A stretch of 64,000 bases of DNA, from the NCBI RefSeq assembly GCF_016595465.1, contig NZ_JAENIK010000011.1, forward strand, positions 682,001-746,000, read 5' to 3'. The first letter of the stretch is position 1, and every line of letters begins with the position of its first letter. Made by a program: the position numbers and the translations under genes. Below are positions 1 to 8,717 of the stretch, one piece after another. The notes below the pieces were generated by a model. That model made no database searches. It was not told the origin of the DNA and worked only from the letters and a program-made list of their open reading frames with translations. The DNA comes from Luteolibacter yonseiensis. Its GTDB lineage: Bacteria > Verrucomicrobiota > Verrucomicrobiia > Verrucomicrobiales > Akkermansiaceae.

Positions 1-781
1 TGACCGCCGCGGTGAGCCGGTTGAACAGGTCCAGATGCTCGCGTTTCTCACCCCGGTAGAACGCGATGGACTCCGCATTGTCCCGGACCCGCACGAGACC
101 GTAGCGGAAGTCCGCTTCCTTCTCATATTGCTGGTAGTGCAGGCGCACCAGCTTGCGTCCGATGACGATGCTGATGGCCGTCCCCGCCACGGCGTAAACC
201 AGGAGAATCGCAACCAGCTTGCCGGAAATGAGCCACAACACGCCGATGAAACTTCCCAATGTGACCAGTGAGTTCAGGGCGATGAGCATGAAGGAAAGCG
301 AACTGGTGGTGAAATTCCTCACGTCCTCGCTGATCCGTTGGTCAGGATTGTCCACACTCTCGGAACCGAGCAGGCGGAAATAGGCGCGGTTGTTGAAGTA
401 ACGTTTCACCAGGTGCTGGGCCATCCACTCGCGCCATAGGAGCGCGAGCCGTTCCTCCACCCAGCGGTAGTAAACCCCGATCGGGATCGCCAGCAGGATG
501 GTGCCGATGTATTTCCACAAGGTGTGCCAGAATTCCGTCGGATTCTTGCGGGTGATCGCGGTCATGAAATCCGCTCCCGCGTAGCTCATGAGCACCTGGA
601 CCGCCCCCGTGGCGAGGGCCAGGACCAGCAGGCTGATCAGGAATCCCCGCGCCTTGCGCCGGCGCTCGGAGGCGAAGAAGGCTTTGGAGATCTGCCAGAA
701 CTGGCGACGGGTGGTGGCCAGCGTCTGCCGCTTGTCATCCGCATCATCCAAGAGTTCTTTTTTTGAGTCCGAACGGTCCAC
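1..781 (-). CDS. ABC transporter, fused permease/ATPase of SbmA/BacA/YddA type (partial, cut by window edge)
   Basis: Reading the minus strand from GTG at 781 gives an open frame of about 260 residues that runs off the left edge. It has hydrophobic segments (ARGFLISLLVLALATG, YIGTILLAIPIGVYY, FMLIALNSLVTLGSFIG, LVAILLVYAVAGTAI). Between them lies the signature WREWMAQHLVKRYFNNRAY...DNPDQRISEDVRNF, typical of the ABC_membrane_2 exporter family (SbmA/BacA, YddA, mycobacterial Rv1819c). Family members move peptides or cobalamin-like compounds across the inner membrane. The ATP-binding half would lie left of position 1. GTG 781 is the first start after an in-frame TAG; no good Shine-Dalgarno is visible, so the start is uncertain. 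Confidence 0.8.
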   Translation of the reverse strand, partial: MDRSDSKKELLDDADDKRQTLATTRRQFWQISKAFFASERRRKARGFLISLLVLALATGAVQVLMSYAGADFMTAITRKNPTEFWHTLWKYIGTILLAIPIGVYYRWVEERLALLWREWMAQHLVKRYFNNRAYFRLLGSESVDNPDQRISEDVRNFTTSSLSFMLIALNSLVTLGSFIGVLWLISGKLVAILLVYAVAGTAISIVIGRKLVRLHYQQYEKEADFRYGLVRVRDNAESIAFYRGEKREHLDLFNRLTAAV

Positions 782-879
782 TGGACGATGATGCTAAAGC
801 GTGTGGCGTGGAAATGCATCAAGATTTATACGGGAAGCATCCCTTGCGGACTGGTCCCTATGGTGGTTAGCTGCCGGGC

Positions 880-2307
880 ATGGGAGGAAGCCGGAGGCGG
901 ATTTATCGATATGGATGCTTGGTCGCCATGCCCTTGCTGCTGGATTCCTGTGGCAGCGGCTCATCGAATCTCCAGGCGACGGACATGTTGAGGGGCAGCG
1001 GGAATCTGGCGGGTTCCGCGTTCCGGGCCACGGCGGTGGCGGCCCTGCGCCAGCCTGTGACCACGACACGGCTGGGATTGTCGGTACTCTGGCACCGGCC
1101 TCGGGAGGTTATCAGCGGGAACGTGCCCTTCGAGGTGCTTCCGGAGCCGTTGACCGCGGAGGCGCCGGGTAGCGAGGAATTTGAAAAGCGGCTGGACCGC
1201 GAGCATTTCCCAAGGGCGAAGGCTGGCAAACTCAAGTGGCTGGTGGACGGACCCGGATTTTTCCCTGAATTCGACCGCCAGATGGCGGCGGCCCGCAAAA
1301 GCATCGATGTGCAGGTCTACATTTTCGACAATGACGACATCGCCGTGCGCTATGCGGATGCGCTCAAAAAGCGTGCGGGGGAGGTGAAGGTGCATGTTCT
1401 TTTCGACGACATGGGAAGTCATTTCGCCCAGACGGCGGCTCCGGAAACACCGGCTCCGGAAGGATTCTCGCCACCTGCGGACATGCATGACTATCTGCAG
1501 AAGGACTCCAGGCTCAGCGCCCGTCTCGTGTTGAACCCATGGCTGGTGGCGGATCATACGAAGCTGCTCGTTTTCGACCACCGGACCGCGATCCTCGGCG
1601 GGATGAACATCGGGCGGGAGTATTATTCCGAATGGCACGATCTCATGGTGAAGGTGGAGGGGCCGGTGGTGGAGTCCCTGTCCCGCGAGTTCACCCGTGC
1701 ATGGCGGAAAGCCGGGCCGTGGGGGGATTTCGCGCTGTTCCGCAAGTCGGTCATCTACGGCAAGCCGAAGCCGGTGACGGGCGGAATCCCGTTGCGGATA
1801 TTGCGGACGGATCCGGCGGAAGGCAAACGCCAGATCCTCGACGCCACGTTGCTCGCCATCCGTGGCGCGCGGAAACGGATATGGATTGAGAATCCGTATT
1901 TCGCCTACGATGACATCGCGCTGGCGGTGGCCGCCGCCGCGCGGCGCGGGGTGGACGTGCGGGTGGTGCTGCCGGCGCGTGGAGACTCGACGATCATGGA
2001 TGTCGGGAATTTGTCCACCGCCCGCGATCTGATCCGTGCCGGAGCCAAGGTGATGCGGTACCCGAGGATGACGCACATGAAGGTGATGATCTGCGATGAC
2101 TGGGCCTGCGTCGGCTCTGCGAACCTGGACACGCTGAGCATGCGCATCAATCGCGAGCTGAATCTCGCGTTTTCCCATCCCGCGACCGTGCGGGAGTTGG
2201 AGAAAGCCGTGTTCACGCCCGATTTCCGCCGTTCGCGGGAAATGACTCTGGCTGAGACCGACGCTTCCTTTTCCAGATTGGCCGAGGCCATCGCGGACCA
2301 GCTCTGA
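880..2307 (+). CDS. Phospholipase D-like / cardiolipin synthase family protein, probable lipoprotein
   Basis: A 475-residue protein with two complete HKD (HxKxxxxD) motifs, HTKLLVFD near residue 226 and HMKVMICD near residue 399. Each is followed by the usual Gly/Asn-rich segment (GGMNIGREY and GSANLDTLSMR). This two-domain arrangement is that of cardiolipin synthases and related phosphatidyl-transfer enzymes. The N-terminus has a basic stretch and a short hydrophobic run ending LLLDSC (Cys24). That is a poor lipobox because of Asp at -2, so export as a lipoprotein is only probable. It is divergent from the ABC transporter at 781. Substrate (cardiolipin synthesis or another phosphodiester) cannot be told from sequence. 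Confidence 0.85.
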   Translation: MGGSRRRIYRYGCLVAMPLLLDSCGSGSSNLQATDMLRGSGNLAGSAFRATAVAALRQPVTTTRLGLSVLWHRPREVISGNVPFEVLPEPLTAEAPGSEEFEKRLDREHFPRAKAGKLKWLVDGPGFFPEFDRQMAAARKSIDVQVYIFDNDDIAVRYADALKKRAGEVKVHVLFDDMGSHFAQTAAPETPAPEGFSPPADMHDYLQKDSRLSARLVLNPWLVADHTKLLVFDHRTAILGGMNIGREYYSEWHDLMVKVEGPVVESLSREFTRAWRKAGPWGDFALFRKSVIYGKPKPVTGGIPLRILRTDPAEGKRQILDATLLAIRGARKRIWIENPYFAYDDIALAVAAAARRGVDVRVVLPARGDSTIMDVGNLSTARDLIRAGAKVMRYPRMTHMKVMICDDWACVGSANLDTLSMRINRELNLAFSHPATVRELEKAVFTPDFRRSREMTLAETDASFSRLAEAIADQL

Positions 2308-2558
2308 GCAAAAAAAGTGCCGCCAGGGAATCCGCGGCAAGCCCGGACAAACTACCGTTGCTCCGATCAAGGCCTGGCGGGGTTCGCTTGCCGAACCTCC
2401 ACGGCCCCTGACAGCGCGGAGAGACAAAACCAGCGGGGCGGGGAGCGCAATGCATTTTTAGCAGATGTTCCGGTCGAGTCCGTGGATGGACCTTTCCTCG
2501 CGTGTTTTCTCAAGGTGGCCCGGCGTCTCCCGGATGAATTCCGCACGGAGCGTGCGGA

Positions 2559-3128
2559 TCACTCGTCCAGCAGGGTGCTGCGGCTGAAGAGCGAGATGAC
2601 GTGGATGCCGCGCGCTTCGATGGCCTGGCGGCCGCCTTCCTCGCGGTCCACTAGAACGAGGGCGAAGGCGACCTTTCCTCCCTCGCGCTCGATGGCGTCG
2701 ATGGCTTTCAGGGTGGAACCTCCGGTGGTGATGACGTCATCCACGACGATGACATTCGCGCCCGATTTGAAATTTCCTTCGATCTGCTTGCCCGCGCCGT
2801 GGCCTTTCGGCTCCTTGCGCACGGTGAAGACCTGCAGCGCCTCGTCCGGGTGCCTGAGGGCCGAGGTCATTCCGACCGCCAGGGAAATCGGGTCCGCGCC
2901 GAGTGTCATGCCGCCGATGGCGTCGATCTGGAGCTGCTCGGAGTGGATTTTCGAGCGCACGGCGTGCCAGCCGAGATCGCCGATGAGGTTCGCGCCGAAG
3001 GGGTCGAGCGCGGTCATGCGGCAGTCGATGTAAAGATCGCTCTCTTTCCCGGAAGCGAGGGTGAAGGTGCCGGTGCGCACGGACTTCTGGAGCAGGAGAT
3101 TCTTGAGGGCTGAGGCGGTGTGGAGCAT
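2559..3128 (-). CDS. pyrE: Orotate phosphoribosyltransferase
   Basis: A 189-residue protein that converts orotate and PRPP to orotidine-5'-phosphate in pyrimidine synthesis (cytoplasm). The PRPP-binding motif VIVVDDVITTGGST is intact. The N-terminal TFTLASGKESDLYIDCR segment is the conserved OPRT start region, and VRKEPKGHGAGKQIEG is the flexible catalytic loop. An upstream in-frame start at 3260 would add 44 residues of low-complexity sequence (SAPLTSKSYVWW...), so I place the start at ATG 3128, which gives the usual family length. It is transcribed divergently from the ExbB-like gene. Confidence 0.92.
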   Translation of the reverse strand: MLHTASALKNLLLQKSVRTGTFTLASGKESDLYIDCRMTALDPFGANLIGDLGWHAVRSKIHSEQLQIDAIGGMTLGADPISLAVGMTSALRHPDEALQVFTVRKEPKGHGAGKQIEGNFKSGANVIVVDDVITTGGSTLKAIDAIEREGGKVAFALVLVDREEGGRQAIEARGIHVISLFSRSTLLDE

Positions 3129-3273
3129 GGCCCTAGTTGGAACTTCCGGCATCGAACTTGCAACATCGAACATCGGAGAGGCGGAGGGTGTCGGAGTGCT
3201 TCCCACGGGGTCCTTCCACCACACGTAGCTTTTGCTGGTCAGCGGGGCGGGGGACCGCATACGGTCTCCGCAG

Positions 3274-3987
3274 ATGATTGCAGCAGGACTGATGGAACCT
3301 TCCGGCCTGATCGAGCAGGGTGGCCCGCTGGTGTGGGTGCTGCTGGGACTGGCATTTGTGGGTGTGGTGTGCGTGGTGGAACGGCTTTTCTTCTTCCACC
3401 GGGCCCGGGTGAATGTGGGAAACCTGCTTACGGGGCTGTCCCACCACGTCCGGCGGCGCGCGTTCGCGGAAGCCCTGCATGAGGCGGCGAGAACTCCCGG
3501 GCCGGTGGCGAGGGTGGCTCATGCGACCTTGCTGCGCTATTACCTGCCGAGGACGGACCTCCGCGATGTGGCGCAGGAGGCGGGGCAAATGGAAGTGCCC
3601 GCCATCGAAAAAAACATCAGGTCCATCCTTGGGGCCGCGTTGCTCGCTCCCCTTGTCGGCATGTTGGGGACGCTGGTGGGAATGTTGGAAACCTTTCAAA
3701 AGGTCAGCGAAAAGGGTGGTTTCACCGGTCCTGCCGAACTTTCCGCAGGGGTGTTCACCGCGCTGGTCACCTCCATCATCGGACTGACGGTCGCGGTGCC
3801 GCTATACCTGTTCTACCTTTATTTCCTCGGCCGGGCGAAGCGTCTGGTACACCGCATCGAGCGGGCGGGCATCGAAATGGTGCACCTCATCGCGGATGCG
3901 CGTGAGGAGGAGGAATTCGCGCCTTTCCGGGGAGAGGTGGCCGGTGCGAAAAAAACGGCGAAGCCACAGAAAGACCCGGTGGGATGA
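3274..3987 (+). CDS. MotA/TolQ/ExbB-type proton channel protein
   Basis: About 237 residues with the three-helix topology of ExbB/TolQ. One helix lies near the N-terminus (LVWVLLGLAFVGVVCVVERLFFF). A long cytoplasmic segment follows, then two closely spaced helices (GAALLAPLVGMLGTLVGMLETF and ALVTSIIGLTVAVPLYLFYLYF) carrying the conserved GxLGTxxGM and G-L-x-x-A-V-P motifs. Such proteins form the stator that couples proton flow to an outer-membrane process. The stop overlaps the start of the ExbD-like gene, showing an operon. Start candidates are 3232, 3274 and 3292; 3274 is chosen because it keeps the amphipathic leader, but no decisive ribosome site is seen. Confidence 0.85.
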   Translation: MIAAGLMEPSGLIEQGGPLVWVLLGLAFVGVVCVVERLFFFHRARVNVGNLLTGLSHHVRRRAFAEALHEAARTPGPVARVAHATLLRYYLPRTDLRDVAQEAGQMEVPAIEKNIRSILGAALLAPLVGMLGTLVGMLETFQKVSEKGGFTGPAELSAGVFTALVTSIIGLTVAVPLYLFYLYFLGRAKRLVHRIERAGIEMVHLIADAREEEEFAPFRGEVAGAKKTAKPQKDPVG

Positions 3988-4436
3988 AGTTGGAAATGAC
4001 GTTGCCCGAGCGTCCGGGATTCTTGCACGCGGTGCCGATACTGAACATTTTCGCGCTCATGCTGCTGTTTTTCCTGTTGGGACCGTCGATGGTGATGCAG
4101 TCCGGCGTGTCGGTGGACCTGCCTCCGTCGCGTTTCCAGATGGACCGCTACGACCAATCGCTCGTTGTAACGCTGGGGCCTGGCGACGGCGGGCCGCGGA
4201 TTCACCTCGGTCGGGATGCGGTGACCCGCGAGGAACTGGCCGGACGGTTGGACAAGCTCCGTGAGGACGGCGTCCAAACCAAGGCGATCGTCCTGCTCCA
4301 GACCGACGCGGGCACGCCGGTGGGAGAGGAGCGCGAGGTGGCGGAGATGGTGGTCGGCAAGGGGTTCCGCATGGCATTGGTCGGAAAGACGGTTTCCGGC
4401 AAGGCGGATGTCGTCCCGAACACACAGGCGAAATAA
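3984..4436 (+). CDS. ExbD/TolR-family protein with Asn in place of the membrane Asp
   Basis: A 150-residue protein with a short cytoplasmic N-terminus, one transmembrane helix (VPILNIFALMLLFFLLG, about residues 17-33) and a periplasmic domain, as in ExbD/TolR. The family motif in this helix is normally P-x-(I/L)-D-(V/I), where Asp carries the proton. Here the codon at the matching place is AAC, giving Asn21 (PILNIF). The following SGVSVDLPPS matches the usual V-x-V-x-L-P-x-(A/S) segment, so the alignment is firm. It starts inside the stop codon of the ExbB-like gene (ATGA). With Asn it may be a regulatory or scaffold subunit rather than a proton-conducting one (inference). Confidence 0.82.
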   Translation: MKLEMTLPERPGFLHAVPILNIFALMLLFFLLGPSMVMQSGVSVDLPPSRFQMDRYDQSLVVTLGPGDGGPRIHLGRDAVTREELAGRLDKLREDGVQTKAIVLLQTDAGTPVGEEREVAEMVVGKGFRMALVGKTVSGKADVVPNTQAK

Positions 4437-4443
4437 CGGGAGC

Positions 4444-5226
4444 ATGACCGTCAAACCCCAAAGACCGGCGGGTGCGCCAGAATGGATCTTCCGGTGGCGG
4501 GGCGACCGGCAGCCGCTCTTCCCGAAACTTGTCGCCGTGGCTGTAGCAGCCTCGGCTTTCACCTTCCTCATCACGGTCGTGCGGGTGAAAGTGGATTCGC
4601 CCGAAAAAACCGCACTGCGGAGGGGATCGCTCATCTACTTTCAGAACGACGTGCAAGGCCGGACGATGGCGCTGCGGGCGAGCGAGGGCGGACCGTTTCC
4701 GTCCCGGTTCGAGCTTTCCCAATGGCAGGGGTTGCCGGCTCTGGAAGCCGCCGCGATGACCTCGGTCCGCTATCAGGCGCCTCCATACGTACCTGACTTG
4801 AAGGACATCAAGCCCCTGAATCTGGTAGGAACACTCCGGCTCGCGGCGCGTGGGGAATCGTTTTTTCCCGAGAATCGGGTAACCTCCCCCGGGACAACGC
4901 CGGTAGGGGAGATGAAGGTCGCCCCGTTCATTTATCCGCTTTCCGGGGTGGCTGGCGAAGTGTTGCCTGCGGAACTGCCCGCATTCACCGCGGAGGTTGA
5001 CGCCGGGAAGTCTTCCACCTCCTGGCGGTTCCTTGTTCGCCTCAACGCCGCCGGTTCGGTGGCCGAATGTGTCTCATTGGAGAAGGGTGGGGAACCCGGT
5101 GCCGCTGAATTGGAGGCATGGCTCCAACGCATCATCTTCAAGGAGGATTTCACCAGGCCGAGCCGCTGGATTTCGGTGGGCATTGGCTTCACCAACCAAC
5201 CCGCCGATGGAACTGACGCTCGCTGA
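4444..5226 (+). CDS. TonB-like single-pass membrane protein (third gene of ExbB/ExbD operon)
   Basis: A 260-residue protein with a cytoplasmic N-terminus, one membrane helix (LVAVAVAASAFTFLITVV, about residues 30-47) and a periplasmic remainder. The last 80 residues (FLVRLNAAGSVAECVSLEKG...AELEAWLQRIIF...WISVGIGFT) show the strand-Gly-strand-helix-strand pattern of the TonB C-terminal domain, but it is divergent and there is no Pro-rich spacer. The position directly after ExbB and ExbD supports a TonB-type role. I place the start at ATG 4444, eight bases after the ExbD stop; the frame upstream of it is only the shadow of exbD. Confidence 0.6.
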   Translation: MTVKPQRPAGAPEWIFRWRGDRQPLFPKLVAVAVAASAFTFLITVVRVKVDSPEKTALRRGSLIYFQNDVQGRTMALRASEGGPFPSRFELSQWQGLPALEAAAMTSVRYQAPPYVPDLKDIKPLNLVGTLRLAARGESFFPENRVTSPGTTPVGEMKVAPFIYPLSGVAGEVLPAELPAFTAEVDAGKSSTSWRFLVRLNAAGSVAECVSLEKGGEPGAAELEAWLQRIIFKEDFTRPSRWISVGIGFTNQPADGTDAR

Positions 5227-5446
5227 TCTTGTTATATACGTCACGTTCGGGGCGTTCATCGTCGTGGTGTTCATCGCCATGGCGTCGAGATACCTTCACA
5301 ACCGATTGGAAAAACGTTCGTTGTCCCACCGCGTGATCTGCCGGCTCTGCCTTCATGCCTTCGAGGACACCAGCCACGTGAAAACCGTGAACTGCCCGGT
5401 CTGCGGCGCGACGAATGAAAAAGGCCGCAGTCGCAAACTCGGATGA
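5207..5446 (+). CDS. Small membrane protein with C-terminal zinc ribbon
   Basis: A 79-residue protein. Residues 5-27 are one hydrophobic helix (LADLVIYVTFGAFIVVVFIAMAS), followed by a basic stretch and a zinc-ribbon pair, CRLC and CPVC, spaced about 20 residues apart. It overlaps the 3' end of the TonB-like gene by 20 bases in another frame, so it is probably the last gene of that operon and translationally coupled to it. No specific function is recognised; a membrane-tethered metal-binding accessory protein is the plain reading. Confidence 0.7.
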   Translation: MELTLADLVIYVTFGAFIVVVFIAMASRYLHNRLEKRSLSHRVICRLCLHAFEDTSHVKTVNCPVCGATNEKGRSRKLG

Positions 5447-5649
5447 TGACATCGGCGGCGGATTGCTGTGGTATAATGCACGACACCATGCTGGAAAATG
5501 CAACGCGAAGTCACGAATGGAATGATGTTGATTTGAGGTAAGTTGTTCATAATTAATAACTTGTTTTGAATTTTGGCAGTTTGCATTGGAATTGCTGATC
5601 ATTCGTTGGCGCTTACCGTTCCTACCGGCAGGCTGAAAAACCCATCTCC

Positions 5650-5880
5650 ATGAAACCCATCATCTATCTCCTTTGTAATCTCGTCGTCCTCATCTACGGA
5701 ATCCATGCGGCCGCGGTCCATGGTGGCACTCTCGCTTGGTTGATTGTCCTCACCTCAATTATTGTTGGCTTGGCAATCTCCGGAAAATTCGGCTTCGGCC
5801 CGGGACAGTTTCATAAAATCAGCTGGCGGCGGACTGCGTTGCACGGGCGGATCCGCCCTGTCGTCCACCGGCATTATTAG
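5650..5880 (+). CDS. Hypothetical small membrane protein
   Basis: A 76-codon frame with two hydrophobic stretches (IIYLLCNLVVLIYGIHAAA and LAWLIVLTSIIVGLAIS) and a basic C-terminus. It follows about 200 bases of AT-rich non-coding DNA (5447-5649). No family is recognised and no strong ribosome site is visible, so it may be real but is only weakly supported. Confidence 0.4.
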   Translation: MKPIIYLLCNLVVLIYGIHAAAVHGGTLAWLIVLTSIIVGLAISGKFGFGPGQFHKISWRRTALHGRIRPVVHRHY

Positions 5881-6059
5881 AGATATTCCGGTCTTGCCCA
5901 TGAGGCGGTGCGAAATGGGTTGGAAACTGGACTTTTCCCGGTTTTTGGCTCCCGCGCGTTGATCTGTGGACACTTCCCGAGGGTTACTTGTCAAATTTTC
6001 GTGCCTTGTCGCCGGTTTCCTGCTTTCCCTCCCGGCGTCCACGATTTTTTCCACCGCCC

Positions 6060-7859
6060 ATGTCCACCGAGCTGACCCGAAATTTCTCCATCATCGCCCA
6101 CATCGACCACGGGAAAACCACGCTCTCCGACCGGCTGATGGGAGCGACGAATACCGTGGCCCAGCGCGACGAAAAGGCCCAGCTCCTTGATGCGATGGAT
6201 CTGGAACGGGAAAAGGGGATCACCATCAAGTCCCACCCGGTCGCGATGGAATACAAGGCGAAGGACGGGATTGTTTATAAACTCAACCTTCTCGACACAC
6301 CCGGGCACGTGGACTTCTCCTATGAAGTGGCGCGGTCGCTGGCAGCCTGTGAGGGAGCGATCCTGATGGTGGATGCGGCTCAAGGGGTGGAAGCCCAGAC
6401 GGTTGCGAACCTGCATCTGGCGCATGAGCAGAATCTCGTCATCATTCCGGTTCTCAACAAGATCGACCTTCCTGCCGCGGATGTGGAAAAGTGCCGCAAG
6501 CAATTGGAGGACATCCTCGCGATTCCAGGCGAGGACGCGATCCCCGCTTCCGCCAAGGCGGGAATCGGCATCGAGGACATTCTCGAAGCCATCGTCGCCC
6601 GTGTTCCGGCCCCGGTGGAAAATCCTGACAAGCTGTTGCGTTGCTCGGTTTTCGACTCCATTTATGACACCTATCGGGGTGTGGTCTCCTACGTCCGGGT
6701 CTTTTCCGGCACGGTGAAGAAAGGCCAGCGCGTGAAGCTGATGCACACCAACAAGACCTACGAGGTGAAGGAGGTGGGTGTTTTCACTCCCAAGATGAAC
6801 GCTCGGGAGAAGCTTGTGGCGGGGGACGTCGGCTACGTCATCGCCAACATGAAATCCGCCGATGAGGCGAAGATCGGCGATACCATCACCGACAACACCC
6901 ACCCGTGTCCCGAACCGCTTCCCGGTTACAAGGAGATCCAGCCGATGGTCTTCTCCGGCATTTATCCGGTCGAGTCCTCGGACTATGAGGCGCTGAAGGC
7001 TGCGATGGGCAAGCTGCAGATCAACGACGCCGCGTTCACCTACGGCTCGGAAAGCTCCACCGCCCTCGGCTTCGGCTTCCGCTGCGGATTCCTCGGCCTG
7101 CTTCACATGGAGATCATCCAGGAGCGCCTGCGCCGCGAATTCAACATGGACGTGATCTCCACCTATCCGTCCGTGATCTATCAAGTCACGCTCACCGATG
7201 GCACCGAGCTCATCGTGGACAACCCGACACTCTTTCCCGAGCCGCAGACCATCCAGGAAATCCGCGAGCCCATCGTGAACGTCTACATCATGGTTCCCGG
7301 GGAATACATCGGGGACATGATGCAGCTCGTGCTCGAAAAGCGTGGTGACGTCACGAATACCGAGACCATCGACGACATGCGCGTCATGCTTTCCTGCGTC
7401 CTTCCCCTTTCCGAAATCCTGGTGGATTTCAATGACAGGCTCAAATCCATGACCCGCGGATATGGCTCCATGGATTACGAACACGCGGGCTATCGTCCTG
7501 CGAAAATGGTCAAGATGGACATGCTCATCGCCGGTGATCCCGTTGAAGCGTTCTCCACCATCGTCCACCGCGACAAGGCCGAGTCCTATGGCCGCGTGCT
7601 CGCCGGCAAGCTCAAGGACGTCATTCCGTCCCATCTTTTCGTTGTCGCCATCCAGGCCGCCGTCGGCGGGAAGATCGTCGCCCGTGAATCCATCTCCGCG
7701 ATGCGGAAAAACGTCACCGCCAAGTGCTACGGGGGCGACATTTCCCGGAAGCGCAAGCTGCTCGAAAAGCAGAAGGAAGGTAAGAAGAAGATGAAGATGT
7801 TCGGCAAGGTGAACATCCCTCAGGACGCGTTCATCAAGGTGCTGAAGTCGGGGGATTGA
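6060..7859 (+). CDS. lepA: Elongation factor 4 (back-translocating GTPase)
   Basis: A 599-residue protein, the normal EF-4 length. G1 is AHIDHGKTT (residues 13-21), G3 is DTPGHVDF and G4 is NKIDLP. The EF-4-specific C-terminal domain is present, ending in the basic tail ISRKRKLLEKQKEGKKKMKMFG. EF-4 binds the ribosome and acts on stalled or mistranslocated complexes. The start is ATG 6060 (MSTELTRNFSIIAHIDHG), as in homologues; an in-frame start at 5988 would add 24 unconserved residues. It is transcribed alone: 180 bases separate it from the preceding small frame, and a gap follows. Confidence 0.97.
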   Translation: MSTELTRNFSIIAHIDHGKTTLSDRLMGATNTVAQRDEKAQLLDAMDLEREKGITIKSHPVAMEYKAKDGIVYKLNLLDTPGHVDFSYEVARSLAACEGAILMVDAAQGVEAQTVANLHLAHEQNLVIIPVLNKIDLPAADVEKCRKQLEDILAIPGEDAIPASAKAGIGIEDILEAIVARVPAPVENPDKLLRCSVFDSIYDTYRGVVSYVRVFSGTVKKGQRVKLMHTNKTYEVKEVGVFTPKMNAREKLVAGDVGYVIANMKSADEAKIGDTITDNTHPCPEPLPGYKEIQPMVFSGIYPVESSDYEALKAAMGKLQINDAAFTYGSESSTALGFGFRCGFLGLLHMEIIQERLRREFNMDVISTYPSVIYQVTLTDGTELIVDNPTLFPEPQTIQEIREPIVNVYIMVPGEYIGDMMQLVLEKRGDVTNTETIDDMRVMLSCVLPLSEILVDFNDRLKSMTRGYGSMDYEHAGYRPAKMVKMDMLIAGDPVEAFSTIVHRDKAESYGRVLAGKLKDVIPSHLFVVAIQAAVGGKIVARESISAMRKNVTAKCYGGDISRKRKLLEKQKEGKKKMKMFGKVNIPQDAFIKVLKSGD

Positions 7860-7985
7860 TGGAGGGGGGTGGCCACCTCGGAGGAACAGAGGTTGGCTGA
7901 TTCCACTTGCAGGCTCTGATCTGAAGTATTCAAATCAGCTGGAATTCAGAAAGTTGGCGTGTTTCGCTCAAAAAGAAAAAATCCG

Positions 7986-8717
7986 ATGATTGAAAAAATA
8001 AAAAGGATGCTCGGAGCATTTCAAAAGAGTTCTAAATATGAAGCCGGCGAACGCCATTGCCCGCTTTGTGATAAAAGCTCGAAAACTTTCAGTGAATATG
8101 GAGTAGTCCCCCGCAAGGATGCCCGATGCCCTCACTGCGGCTCTCTTGAACGGCACCGTCTCGTCTGGCTTTATCTTTCCAGAAAATCAAAACTACTCAC
8201 CAAGCCGCCGCGCAGGGCGCTGCATATTGCTCCTGAGGGCATTTTGGAACGAAAATTCCGTCCGCTGATCGGAAAGGGGTACATAACGGCCGATTTGCTT
8301 GTTTCGAATGTGGATGTGAAGATGGACATAACCGATATCCAGTATCCTGACGAGTCTTTCGGCTTCATCTATTGCAGTCACGTCTTGGAGCACGTTCCGG
8401 ATGACCGTAAGGCAATGCGAGAATTCCATCGCGTTCTAACCCGGCACGGAATTGCGATTTTATTGGTGCCGATTACTGCGAAGGAAACGGTTGAGGACCC
8501 ATCGGTTGAAGATCCGAAGGAGAGGCTCCGTCTTTTCGGTCAGGAAGACCATGTCCGCAGATATGGGCCGGATTACTTGTCCCGTTTGGAGGAAGAAGGA
8601 TTTGTGGTGAAAAAAATAAAGAGGAACGATTTTTTAACTCCAAGGGAAATTGGCGAAATGGGCATTACGGCGGCGGCTGGCGAATTATACATATGTAAGA
8701 AAGGCCCGAAATCATGA
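7986..8717 (+). CDS. Class I SAM-dependent methyltransferase with N-terminal zinc-binding CxxC pairs
   Basis: About 243 residues. The N-terminal CPLC and CPHC pairs (spaced about 25 residues) suggest a zinc ribbon. The methyltransferase core follows: ALHIAPEG (motif I region), YITADLLVSNVDVKMDITDIQYPDESFGFIYCSHVLEHV (acid loop and motif IV) and FHRVLTRHGIAILLVPI, as in Methyltransf_11. The A+T content is clearly higher than in lepA or the amidase gene, and codon use is different (AAA, ATA, TTT frequent), which suggests horizontal gain. Substrate unknown; similar proteins often sit in surface-glycan loci. GTG 7959 is an alternative start. Confidence 0.8.
   Translation: MIEKIKRMLGAFQKSSKYEAGERHCPLCDKSSKTFSEYGVVPRKDARCPHCGSLERHRLVWLYLSRKSKLLTKPPRRALHIAPEGILERKFRPLIGKGYITADLLVSNVDVKMDITDIQYPDESFGFIYCSHVLEHVPDDRKAMREFHRVLTRHGIAILLVPITAKETVEDPSVEDPKERLRLFGQEDHVRRYGPDYLSRLEEEGFVVKKIKRNDFLTPREIGEMGITAAAGELYICKKGPKS

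Noticed and set aside
961..2427. Long minus-strand frame of 488 codons
   Set aside because: It lies antisense to the PLD-like gene with both HKD motifs; its translation is His/Arg/Gly-rich shadow sequence without motifs.
5991..7634. Long minus-strand frame of 547 codons
   Set aside because: Antisense to lepA; no domain and composition typical of a shadow frame in high-GC DNA.
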